From Lithospermum erythrorhizon (Eukaryota > Streptophyta > Magnoliopsida > Boraginales > Boraginaceae), in NCBI GenBank assembly GCA_019722365.1, contig JADFUC010002135.1, positions 620,001 through 684,000 on the forward strand: a stretch of DNA of 64,000 bases, given 5' to 3'. Below, in pieces: positions 11,816-23,928 of this stretch. Under the pieces are notes generated by a model, which was given only the letters and a program-made list of their open reading frames with translations, was not told where the DNA came from and searched no databases. Numbering within the stretch: position 1 is the stretch's first letter; each line of letters opens with the position of its first letter. A program made the position numbers and the translations under genes.

Positions 11816-14800
11816 GGAACTATATATTTGCTAATAGATTAACTTGACAAATGATATGCGGTTTTTGTATGGTGGCCAGACTCATTGAATTAACCGTGCT
11901 TGCCAAATAGGTACCGAGGACCGTAGTTCTTCATTATTTTCTTTAGGCCTGAATGGGTCTTTGTTCGCATCCCAGTGATCTCATGACCGTCGAGTGCTTT
12001 CGATGGATGTGAAACATCCATAAATTGTTTTTGGGCCGGCACTCACGTAAGTTTCTTCATACAAATATTATTCCTTTACTCAAGTGATACATTTGCGATT
12101 CAAGGGCAAAATTTTGTTTGTCAGGAATCTTTTCATCTCAAATTCATAACTTTAAAGTTCTGACTCTTAGCTCTTGGGGTTCAATATTATTTAAGTCGTA
12201 AAACGTAAATGGTCATTTTCATAAACTTTACTGCTCGATCTTTACTTGTAAATATAATGCCATGTAATTGTCAGGGAAAATACTGTAGGATAAAATACAG
12301 TAAAGCAAGCATATTTATAACTTTAGATATCTTTGAAAGTAATTGTCTGCATTAAAAGCACTAGAAAACCCGGTGGGAAAAAACTTAGTGAAGGAAAAAG
12401 AGTGATACAATGCGAGATGGTATCTCCCACGATGAGATCATCATTCTATATCATATCTCCCCCTGATGAGATCATCGGTTTAGATTATTCAAGTAGAAAT
12501 TCAAATAGCACAAGCGTTTGTCAATATTGCATGATTATGTAATCATGTATCGGGTTATGCTTGATACATTAGAATTGGTACTTAGGGACCAAGTTCATAT
12601 CTTTCAAGCGAGATAGTTATCTCCTATGAATCTCGTTGCTTGAGATGGAACATTTATCATGTTCGTATATATATTCAAGTTCAAGTGACTTCATGGGAGT
12701 CATGCCGTATGAGTATTCTTTCCAAATCCGTTTATAGACTTATTGTCTAGCAATTGAGAACTTCTGCTAAAATTTTTCTTGCACTAACATATTCATGATA
12801 ATTTCATCATTGAACTTCTTCCTAGAATTACATAAATTATAATTGGATCTTCGATTAGTATCGTGACTTCAACCGAGGTCATCAACGTGATAAATAACTT
12901 CAAATCATTAATATGTAATATCGAAACCAACATACAATTGATGAATTCAAATATTTCATGTCCGCACGTAATAAGCAAGTAAATAAATCATATAATCACG
13001 TAAGACATAATATAGTCAGAAGCTTAAACATGTATGACACTGTCCCGATAGACTTGTATATTCATGCAATATATAAAATGCAAATGAATATCTAATAATG
13101 CAGTTCAAACTTGTAATCCATCTTCCGGATGGCTTTAAATATATTCAAATATTTCTCATACTAACTCAAGTGAGTTAAGTTCCAGGGAATATAAATTTGT
13201 GCCTCTAGCATCATAAATCCTTATATGTGCTTCTAGCATCCTTCATCTTTATACGTATCATGTATACTCATTTCTAGCATGTTATATCACTCATCCAATG
13301 CGCATATCGAAGGTTATATTTTGTTGCTACCAAACATTTTTGATACCTACATCAAAAAGGTGTATGCGTCGCTTTTATAACTTCATTTAGTCTTTTTGGT
13401 ATAAGACAAATCATATGTCATTTTATTCTCCACGAGATATCGATGCCTTTGAAGTAATAGATTCTTCGTTAGACTTGAATCTAAATTTCTCACTTACATC
13501 ATAAGTGAGAGTTTCCTTACTCTTGATTGCGTCTTTTTCTCTTTGGCCATTCATAAATATGTTTCTACTCGGCTCAAGGATAGACTTATGATCATCATAT
13601 TTAGCTTTCGTCATATAGAACTCTTCATTGTATTCGATATTCATTGTCGACAATCTTTTTCATGTAGTTCCACCATATTCATGATAATTGAGATCTCATT
13701 GCGTCATGAATTCCGGTATGTAGATGTCTTAAGGACATTTGTATATCTTTAACGTATTCATGAGATATATTATTCATCTATTTCTTACGAAAGTAATCAT
13801 CTTATAGACCGTCTTTAAATATTCTTCTTTTTAGAATTTGGATGGTGAAACTATTTGACCTCTGATAGTTCTTCGCAGACGCTTCCACTCTATTTTTAGT
13901 GTTTACAAGCAGTATATAATTTAATCTCTTATCTTGAGGTCAGATATTTGTTTGGTAGTGAACTTCTGGTTCATATTATCCCTTGAACTGTTCATATTAT
14001 CTCTTGAACTTCGAGTTCATATTTATTCATCTTGAGGATCGTATAGCGTAGGGATATTTCATTTCAAGATATTCTATTTTTCAGTTGTATATTCTCTCCC
14101 CCTCAATGTTGAAAATATTGATACATCACAATGGAAACTTACTTCAATTACATAGATGTTTTCCGTTACTTTAATATTCCCATACCTTCCGGGTATAATA
14201 GTATATGGATGTATATACCTTTTGGGTATAATAAGTATTCAAAAATCAACATTTTGTGCATACTTTCTTGTTAATATCGTCTGTATAATTGGAGGTAAAA
14301 TATTTGGTTCGACCAAACCCAATTATATTGGAGGAGTTCTATATGATAATTTGGCTTGATGCGAACAAGTGACACTACGTGTAATAATATTTCTGATCGA
14401 TTGGCGTGTGCATGTAATTCCAATAGCCCCAATCTCTTTGAGAGTTTACAACATGTATCTCACGTAAAGTCTTTAAACTCAATAATTTGTTGACTTTTTA
14501 ATGAGTCTCTAATAAAATTTCAATCATTATTTCGCATCATAACTCATCGAGGATGATACAGCAGAGTCGTGCGAATAAATCAAACTTCTTTGTTTGATAG
14601 AAAGCGTATTTTAATAACTATATATATGTGTTGCCCGAGGTAATAATATTTTTAATTTGATACGGAACCGTCGATTGACTTTGCCGCTTTTTGACAAATA
14701 TTAACTCTTACCGGATATATAGATCGATAATCAATTTATATATGTCGATAGTAAATTCAAGAGATGTAATGATTATCCCTATGGTATGAAAATACTATCC

Positions 14801-16669
14801 CGCCAACCAGCAACTTTATGCAGCATGTAACAACATATTTGTGTGGAAATGAAATTATCCGTGCTCGAGGCCAGCATATGATGTCTGATGATTCAATTCA
14901 TCGTTAAACAAATCACAATCATCTTTTCATATAAATTTGTTCGTTTAGGGACTTCGTATGCCGACTCTTAAAATTCAATTAATTTTTACACTACCTCGTA
15001 TTGTGATTTGATTAAACAGTTTATCTTGAAGAAATACATTATCAAATTTATAAAGCTCCAAATTATATGGCGAGATACGCATTATTTCAATTATATGAGT
15101 CTTGAGTCACCATAAATGAACTCATACGATTTCATATTTATTTTTCAAAATAATGGCTAGCATTGACAAAAATTCTTCAAAAGAATATTCAAACTCGCTT
15201 AATTCATATGGTTGTCGATTTGAAGCCCTTAATTCTCTAAACTAGTATTATAAATATAAGCCCAAAATCTTATTTACATTGGATACATAACCAAGTATTA
15301 TAGACTAATTGTCATTTTAGTAAGATATGCTTAGATGCATAAAAGCTGATCTTACATCGACTCTTCCGACCTACAGACCCTTGAATATGGATATAATTTC
15401 CATTTGTTCCTTAAATTAACAAGGCGTCACCGACTTCATACATGGTTTTCGATAGTGAAAACAGAGATGACCTAAAAAGGGGAATCCACTAATGTGGCAC
15501 CGCTTCAAGCTAGCGACACTGCCGAGGCCGATGGTGAAATAATATTCAGTGGTAAGACCCAAGGGGAGTATCGGCGGATGTGTCGCACGGCCGCCTTTAT
15601 AGGAGCCGACGGTGAAATCAGAGTCGGTGGGAAGATCAAAGGGTATCCTGATGTAACCATTACGACTTATTTAGCAGTAAAAACTCATTAGTCATTATAA
15701 TTCGGACCGAATGATATAAAAGAGCGTTAGCGGTCTTGACACCCACTTTACTTTCATAATCCATTTTAGATCGTTTATCGATATTATCTAGTATTTTGAA
15801 CTAGTCTTACGTACTCAGAAACATATGCGATTTCTTGGCTATGCGTTTAATGAATCAGATAGTGATTGATTGAATCTGGCTGGGATAAAATGAATTTATA
15901 AATGTGTGGGTCTAGATGGTAATTTAATGAATTCAGATAATGGTAGATAAATGGACTAAATTGTGTCGAGATTCGGCCAAACGGTGAGTCCGATAATGGT
16001 CAGGAAGCGATAAATAAAAATATAGACTAGAAAATAATTGAATTCGGCCGGCGGTATCTGCCACATTTATTAATAAATTATTATTTAAAAACAATCTATT
16101 TTACAAAAGATAAACATCAAAGATGATAAAGCTTCCAAAAGAATCTTATCTCTAATCATCATAATTTAAGGTTTCAAATCCTAATAAAACTCAAACTTGT
16201 AACTCATGATTTATTTTTCGAAATTAATTTGATTAATTACTGAAAAAGTTTACTTCGATGTACTATAGTATACAATAATATACGTTAAAACATGAGTACC
16301 AATATCATAATTATTCATTTTTATTTGACTGAATCATGAAGATCAAATGTTTAAACATGTAAATCGGAGGAAAACACTTTCTTGCGGTAGTGTTGCATTT
16401 AGGCTATCTTTAATTCTTGTTCTTAGTAAGGTATATCGCTCCATAAGGACTTAATGACTACTATACATGCGTTTCATAATCATTAGGTATAGTACTCATA
16501 TATGAAATACAATTAAGAAATATTTAATACGTGGCTATCATCACTACATATAATCAATGAAATTAGACAATAAGAAACTACCTGATGGATTTTGTTTCTA
16601 TTATATTCGTGCCAAATAAGTGAGCAGAAAGCGAAGCATCGGTTATAGAGAACGTCGTCTTTGATAGCG

Positions 16670-16850
16670 TGTTATAAATATAAGCCATAAGTAAAGTAGA
16701 GAGAGAATGAGAGAGGAATAGAGATTTTTATTAAAACTTCTCATACGTAAGTCTTTGTTATAAAACATGATGATAGAATTAATGATAGCTTCTTCACTTA
16801 TAATCTGGTAAGTGATTGACGTCGAAATTAATTGAATAGCTGATGCATAT
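16670..16850 (-). repeat. 5' LTR of the Copia element
   Basis: Starts TGTTATAAATATAAG and follows the left LTR with many substitutions and small gaps. The outer end is not sharp; I place it near 16850 by alignment with the left copy, and no target-site duplication can be confirmed. Confidence 0.55.
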
Positions 16851-16985
16851 ATTGAAGCTTCATGCATTTTATGTTTGCGTGAATGTTGATAGAAGACATA
16901 CTTAACATCATTGTTATCCAACCATAAATAAGTCTTTGAATTATGTTTTCAAGTCTAAGATTTAAGAATGGTAATTAGGACTTAG

Positions 16986-17752
16986 GGGGTGTTTGTTAAA
17001 TTCATTAAGTATTTAAATTTAATTACTTTAGTACTTAATTTATTAAGTTTGTTTGTTAATGAATTATTTTAAGTGTTTAATAAATAGTACTGTATCAAAT
17101 TCTTAACAGAAATTAAGTTAAAATTCTAACTTATTTTTTACCTCTTAATTAAATAATTTTTATAACTTTTTTCTTACTCAATTCTAACTCACAAAAGAAA
17201 ACAACTTTTGTTCTCTTTTTTTATATCGTTACAACTACCACAATTTGTCAGCGTGTTAATAATTTTATCGCTTTCTACATTGATTTTATAATACTCGGAT
17301 GATTATTTTCTTATTAATTGATGAATTCGTGCATTTATTATCCAATTTTTTAGGTATGTATCTTGTCCCGATTTATTGAATTATATATATATTTTTTATA
17401 AATTTTAAATATTTATATAATGATATTTAGAATTTATTTATATTTTAATATTTATTTAATCAAATTATTATATTTATATACTTCTATTTATAATCTGATT
17501 AATAAGATTTATTATTTAATTATCTATTATGATATTATTTATTTAATATATGATTCGTATATAAGTAAATGAATTAAGGTAGAGAGCGAGTTGTCGAAAA
17601 ACTCGATTTAAGTCTTTTAACTTTGGCTGTTATGAACACCTAAATATTTTCGATATTCGAGATTCGATCGTAATTGATTGATGAATTCGGTTTGAGTGGA
17701 ATTCGGTTCGAGCGATTTTCGGTTTTTAGTTTTCAAATTTAACAAACACCCC
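16986..17752. mobile_element. Non-autonomous DNA transposon with 17-bp perfect TIRs
   Basis: GGGGTGTTTGTTAAATT at 16986-17002 is exactly the reverse complement of 17736-17752. The 767-bp interior is AT-rich and non-coding. The bases next to the ends share ACTT/CTT (gacttag before, acttgcc after), so a short target duplication is possible. The terminus resembles PIF/Harbinger or hAT miniature elements; the class is undecided. Confidence 0.65.
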
Positions 17753-18610
17753 ACTTGCCAATAAGTATTTTTTTTTTCCATCGTGCATATAAAATATACT
17801 AGGTTATAAACAACAAAATTATTATAATTAACTGATTCATTATATAAATAGGTATAAATATACCTTTATCGAGCCAATAAAAAACAATAACTCCCTCAAA
17901 ATCCCATGGTCATTTTGCACATACTTTAATACAATAGCAATTTGAATTGCTCTTACATACTCAATTTTCTTCCAATTTCACATTTCACGTGCTAGTCAAA
18001 GTGGAAATACGTGTTTTAGGATATTAGAAAATATTGCCCAATAAATATGGATGAAGTTAGTATATTGGTTTAGTTATTTCATACTTGATAATAAAACTTG
18101 ATTTTAGTATCCAATGTGAAACTCTATGAATTCAAGCCCATTTCAAATAAAAATCTAGCCAGACAAACTTCTTAATCCTAAATAGTAAAAGTGTGAAAAT
18201 CGTCATTTAGCAGTAATCGAGCTCCGTGTCACGAGATACGCGAGCGAGTTAATCGGCGGGATGTATACCGATTGATTGAAATTTGAGTTTCAGCACTAGC
18301 AAAACTGATCTGAAATTAAACAAGCACACGAGAGTCGAGCCATGGCTGCGTAGAAGGCGGTATTGATACTTAGTATTCTAATTTTTACCATTTGGTATGT
18401 CTCGGAACACTTATCAATCCTCATCGTTTAACCATTAATGGAAATTGCTAAAGGAAGATTTTATCAAAACTAATTATCTCATAGTTAATTAAATTCTCAA
18501 GAAAAAAAAACAACCTAGTTTGTTTTCATATATAATTGTCAAATACCCTTCATATAAAACATTGAAGAGACTATACCGCATAAATCATTGAAGATATTAT
18601 AATATCCTTC

Positions 18611-18616
<6 letters not shown>

Positions 18617-18667
<51 letters not shown>
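18617..18667. repeat. AT dinucleotide microsatellite
   Basis: About 25 uninterrupted AT units. Confidence 0.9.
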
Positions 18668-18669
<2 letters not shown>

Positions 18670-19474
18670 CAACTGAATTGTTTTTAAAGTTTGTTTCGCT
18701 TTTGATAATTAAACGATTTAAAATATCACTTAATAAGGGTATCATTGTATTTTTGATAAATTTTAATTGAATTAAAAATACAAATCACACATTTATAATA
18801 TACGATTCACGTGCAAATATAATTGTTAACTTTTGACCATGATAGGGATGGAGGTACATATTATTTTGTAAAAAGATATATCAACATATATCACGTTCAA
18901 CATAATTTACTATTAACATGATAAATTTGGTTCAAAATCGAAGTTGTATATGTCAATTGAGATAATAAAAGTTATTAATTCAAATGCTTTCGCCCGTCAA
19001 AACTTTAATTGTCGTATGAGCTTTTTGAAATTGAGCTTTGATTGCTCGATTATTAATTATTCATTATTAAAAAATATAAAATTTATATAATTGGATTAGT
19101 CTTTTTAAAACCCTTTCATAATATTTATTTTAATGTATAATTAAAGAGTAATTGAAAGATCAAAAGATTAGTTCTTAAAAGTTTCTACCATTTTCATGAT
19201 TGAGCGAACTAAATACTTATTAATTAAATACGTTAAATAAACGTAAAGAATAGAGATACATATAGCATATCATACTTGTACTATAATTCTTGAAAAGATC
19301 TATCTTGTAACATGTCATACTTCTAATATAATTCTTAGACAAGCAATAGCAGAATATGTATGGAGGTGTAAATTTGTGAATTATATATGTTTGGTCTTTC
19401 TAACTAATTTCCCAATTTTAACCCGTATACGCCCCTGCAACCTAAAATTGATTATATAAAGGAATTTTCCTTTC

Positions 19475-19970
19475 AATTTTAAATATTTTTCATCTTGTAA
19501 CTGATTTAGTGGACAATATAACTTTGATGTAAACAAATAAAAATCATCTTACTAATATCAACAAAGAACTTTAGCGCCATATGAGAGAATTTTATAAAAT
19601 ATTCTCCCTGCGGAAAAAAAAATCATCGTACTAATATCATATTCTCCATATGTTTTATTTCAATGACTCAATTTATCCGGCCCAACTAGGAACTTTATCG
19701 GTCGTAACATAGATAATATTCCCATATTTTATGATCACAAAACGAATATGGAGCAAACCCACTTGCCTTCGACTTCTAATTAACACTCCATTAGATTAAT
19801 ATGACTAAACTTATTTTCAAAATCTTGCGTTATTTTTTTTAAGGAAACGGATATCTCCTACTATATTAAAAGCTTTTGATTTTAAATATTTCCATCCTGT
19901 AACTAATTTAATGGATAATATAACTTTGATCTGAATAAATAAAAATCATCATACTAATATCATATATGTT
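19475..19970. repeat. Pair of about 90-bp direct repeats
   Basis: 19475-19560 and 19878-19970 share the order AAATATTT..CAT.(C/T)TGTAACT.ATTTA.TGGA.AATATAACTTTGAT..AAATAAAAATCATC. The right copy is preceded by ctcctactatattaaaagc, which resembles a plant Helitron 5' end. A shorter third echo lies at about 19619. Possibly remnants of one transposon family. Confidence 0.5.
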
Positions 19971-21369
19971 TTATTTCAATTATTATTCTATCACACATAT
20001 TTTGATAATACATGTTCTGAGATATGTAATTTTTTATATTTTTTTTTCTTTTTTGATCTTCCTAAAATACCCTCCTCAAATAAATTTTAATGAAAATTTA
20101 ATGAAGGACAATAACGTATTTATCTTTGTTATAAGCTTAAATAGAATAAATATCGTAAATAGAGAAAACGAAACCTAAAAAAATGAAAAGTAAATATAAA
20201 TTCCAAAATTTTAAAAATAGACTCATCAAAATTCAAAATGTTAGGAATTAAGGAGAATGTTAGAATTATTAAATTATAGTACTGGTATTATATATTGCTT
20301 GTAAATTGATATATATCTCTTTTTAAATCATGAATGTACTTCTTGATGTTTAATAAAAATTGAAATAAATTACTATATCCATCCACAAAATCGAGTAGTT
20401 TATTTTTTAATAATCGATGATATGAAATTTGTGCAATGTCGATGATAGCAAATTTTGTACCGTTACTTGATACTTTATCTGAGTAAAATTCTACCATCAT
20501 CTTCGAATAAATTGAAGTTGTGGGATTCTTGAAGATGAAATTAAAATCAAACTAATATGAAGGGGGAAGAGAAAGAATATCGTCGAAGAGAGAAAAAATG
20601 AGGTCATCTAGCAAATATTCAAAAGAAAATAAAGGAAGATGATGAAGATGATAATAGCATTGTAGATATCATTTTCATATAGCAAAAGATAAGGAAGAAG
20701 TTTTGATTATTTGAGTATGACAATTGAATTTTTAAATAAGGAAGTTTAAAATATACTCCATAAAGGATATTTTCAGTTTTGATGATTTCATAGTTCTAGA
20801 AAAATGATACTCTATAAAATTTATAAAAGTTTACTCATTACAAAATTTTATTTCTCTAAGTTTTGTTACCTTTTATAATTATAACAAATAAATAACTTGA
20901 CAACGGGTATCGCGTCTTGTCTTGTCCAGCTTTACTAGTAGTTGAGATAAAAACAAATTGGCTGAAACTTTTTATATTGTTCTCTCTACCTGAGCTTCAT
21001 AAAATATCTTACTTAACTTCAAAAATATTGTCTTCCTGCTTGGTTACATTTTTCTAAACAATCGATATGGATAATAGTGAGCGCTGCATGCGAGGATAGA
21101 GGAAAAAAAATTAATTTTAATAATTTGCTAACTAATTTTAATTATTTATTGATTTTTGATCGATTAATTTTACCAACAAAATCATGTTTATATGATTATA
21201 GCATCTTGTAGTTAGTAATAATATAAATAAGTCTATAAAAATATATGAGTTTTTCAATAATCAATGTTTATCTTAATTTTTGAGTAATATTTTGTAATTT
21301 TAGTTATAATTTACTATAGAAAAAACACCTATTTAATAAAAGTCATAGCCCCGGCATCTTTGAGGATTG

Positions 21370-22060
21370 ACGTACAAGTGGTATGCCTCCTTGAGATCAA
21401 TGCATGTGTCTTATATGTCCGTCTGAATTTTTTCTTATATATAAGTAGTATGCCTCATTCATATCAACCCAAGTGCATGTGTAATATATGCCACTGTATC
21501 GCAGGGCTTTTCATGTGTGGTAGATGTGCTTTGCGTTTGAAGCGGACATATTCGACACATCTTGTGACTCTAAAATTCATGTTATAATAATTCAGTGATA
21601 GAGATAGTTACACATTATGTCTAAGGATGTTTATGGTCGTGTTATTGATGTTATTAAATTAATCTAGCCGCTTCATGAAAATTTGATGATCCTCAACAAG
21701 TTATACAAGCATCTATCGCGCGATCACTTTGCTCTCGTGTCATAACATATAGAAGTGAGACTATTAATATAAAGTCGTATATATAACATCTCATGAAATT
21801 TATCATCATCGTTTAACTTCGTTAACTTTATAAAGTAAAGGTATTAATACCATTTGTTGATTATGAAAGAATACAGAAAAGTTGAATCTAGGCATGTGTA
21901 ATAAATGTCACGCTATGCGAGGCCTCGCGTCGTATTGATATATATCTTGCAGGAGTTATGTAGGCTCGCGTGTGTGTAATATATTGCCAAGTAGCTTAGA
22001 GAAACCCGTGTATAAGATATGTCTATTGGCTCACGTTGTAATATATCATCTGTGATAAGC
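21370..22060. repeat. Diverged tandem or interspersed repeats
   Basis: The motif TG(C)GTGTAATATATGCCA-like recurs at about 21405, 21476, 21895, 21975 and 22008, several times after GTATGCCTC or GTAGGCTC. Spacing is irregular. Probably a decayed transposon; family not recognised. Confidence 0.4.
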
Positions 22061-23651
22061 AGGCCAGCGATGCAATGTCAGTGAAGAACAAACGAGAATC
22101 AATCTAGAAGAATATCATATGAACTCAAAAGGCAATTCAGAAAATTTATGTCCTGAGTAACCAAAAACAAGTGAACCAAATACTCAGTTGTCATTACTAA
22201 AATAATAACACAAAAATCCATCAATTGAAGTAAATCCTTTTAAGAACTGAAATGTAAACTAAAACTAACTTAAACAAGAACCATCAAATCCACAAAACAC
22301 AGTGAAAACTCAGGACAACGACGTACTAAAGACCATCAACTTCCACTAGGGCTTAATACATTAAATCAACTGACGTAACGATATATTTAGATTGTCTTCA
22401 GGAAATCGCTGCACGGTCTTTTATCTCACATATAGAATGCAACGACTCGCTTGATCTTTGCCGTTTAATCCCGCGCTTCAATTGCAACAACCTCGTTGTC
22501 TATGTTTTCCGCAGTTAACTTCATCAATTGGCATATCTTTGATGCCCTACTTAGAAAGCGTACTACTTGACGTCATCCGACATTTAGGTTTCCTTGTGTA
22601 TTGAATCTACATTACAAAAAACAAGCCAAATAAGTCATCAATATTAATCATGACTATCTATATATCACCATAACAAGATTAATCATGTTAATTTTAATAT
22701 CAAAGAAACCCATCTTTAATAATAATCATATACAATGATTCAAACGCTACCTATTTAAATTGTTGAAACAAAATGGTGTAAATAATGTTCAGGGCCAGTG
22801 TATTATCCAAATGAGGAATAATTTAAGGACCCTCTGAGTTTATATATACAAGATTAGACCAGAGGCTGAAAAGTATGAGATTGGTAAAGTAGTGCCCCCG
22901 GAAAGTTGGAAACCTCCATTTGTATTGAATTTGGATTCATATAAGAACTTTTATCATAATTTAACATGATAAAATTCAAATAACATGATGAAATTTTAAC
23001 TTAAAAAATTGTTTTATATAAGAGAACTTTTATCAAACACTTGGCATGCTTATATAAAATTATCATAATTTAACATACAAACACCAATTGTTCGAAGCAA
23101 CAAATTAGTTGAAAGTTGGGATACAATTTTAATTTAATTGAAAATTTAAATTTATGATAAAAAAACCAAATTATCATATTACAGTGTTAATTTAAAATAA
23201 AAAACGAGCAAATTAATGTTGACCAAATTAAGGATACAGAACAGTGTTACCATGCTTTGCTACACTAATCAATTAACATATTACAATGTTACCAAAAAAA
23301 GAAAAATCGATTGGCGAACATATCTCATAATATGAAGATGGCTTCTCATTTCTTTTCATTATTTTTGTGGTGAAAGATCTAGATGAGAAAGAATAATTTA
23401 GAATTTCGAGGGTTAGTTTAAGAAAGTTCTAAGAGATGTGAGGTGAAATTATTTTGATGAAATGAATTTTTAGGTTCTAATTTTACATTGTATATGAAGG
23501 GCATAATTGTCCTAATTGATTTAAAAATAATTTTAATCATCTCAAAGAATAGTCCTTTATTTATTTCATTATTTAACTTTTTTTTTGGGATAGATTATTT
23601 AACTTTGTAAGTGTGGTTAGTTAGCCCACGAGGCCATCTAATGAAGACTTG

Positions 23652-23728
23652 AAATAACTATTTTGCCCTTAAATGAAACTTACTCAAATTCTACACTTAC
23701 AAATAAGGGGCAAAATAGTCATTTCATC
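23652..23728. repeat. Small inverted repeat
   Basis: GAAATAACTATTTTGCCCTTA on the left pairs with AAGGGGCAAAATAGTCATTTC on the right around a loop of about 33 bases. It may be a miniature inverted-repeat remnant, 200-280 bases upstream of the CAAX gene start. Confidence 0.5.
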
Positions 23729-23928
23729 TCTTTCCGAACACAGTCAACAACGTCAACTTGAACATAGTCAACATGTCACCAAACAAAATGTTACACTGCT
23801 AATAAAATTAATCCCCAATTATTCCCCTAGGTTTCCTATTATATTCCCAATTTTCAATTTCACATCTCAAAAATGTCCCAAATTGATGTCCAATTTCAAC
23901 AAACAATTAATTTAATTTAACTGATTTG

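Larger units (their letters stand above)
10825..16850 (-). mobile_element. Decayed Ty1/Copia LTR retrotransposon
   Basis: Two related terminal repeats begin TGTTATAAATATA at 10825 and 16670 and share a run like AGTAAAGTAGAGA...GAGAGGAATA. The left one ends CATAACA at 11011. Read on the minus strand, AAGGGGGAG (complement of 11012-11020) is the polypurine tract just before the 3' LTR, and GCTATCAAAG just inside the right LTR resembles the initiator-Met primer site. The minus strand carries a Copia RNase H stretch at about 11690-11810. All other coding sequence is riddled with stops. A processing-type module (ggtgggaaaaaacttagtgaaggaaaaag, near 12371) occurs twice in variant form. It lies within about 450 bases of the end of the Cys/His-repeat gene. 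Confidence 0.75.
17753..23651. other. Intergenic, repeats only
   Basis: Nearly 6 kb with no gene that I can support. It holds an AT microsatellite (18617-18667), a pair of dispersed direct repeats (19475-19560 and 19878-19970) and diverged GTGTAATATATG-type repeats (about 21370-22060). Short ORFs in here show no codon bias, no recognisable domain and no splice context. Confidence 0.45.

Noticed and set aside
15494..15691. GC-rich ORF inside the Copia remnant
   Set aside because: Opposite strand to the element, no domain recognised, no start context; chance opening in transposon sequence.
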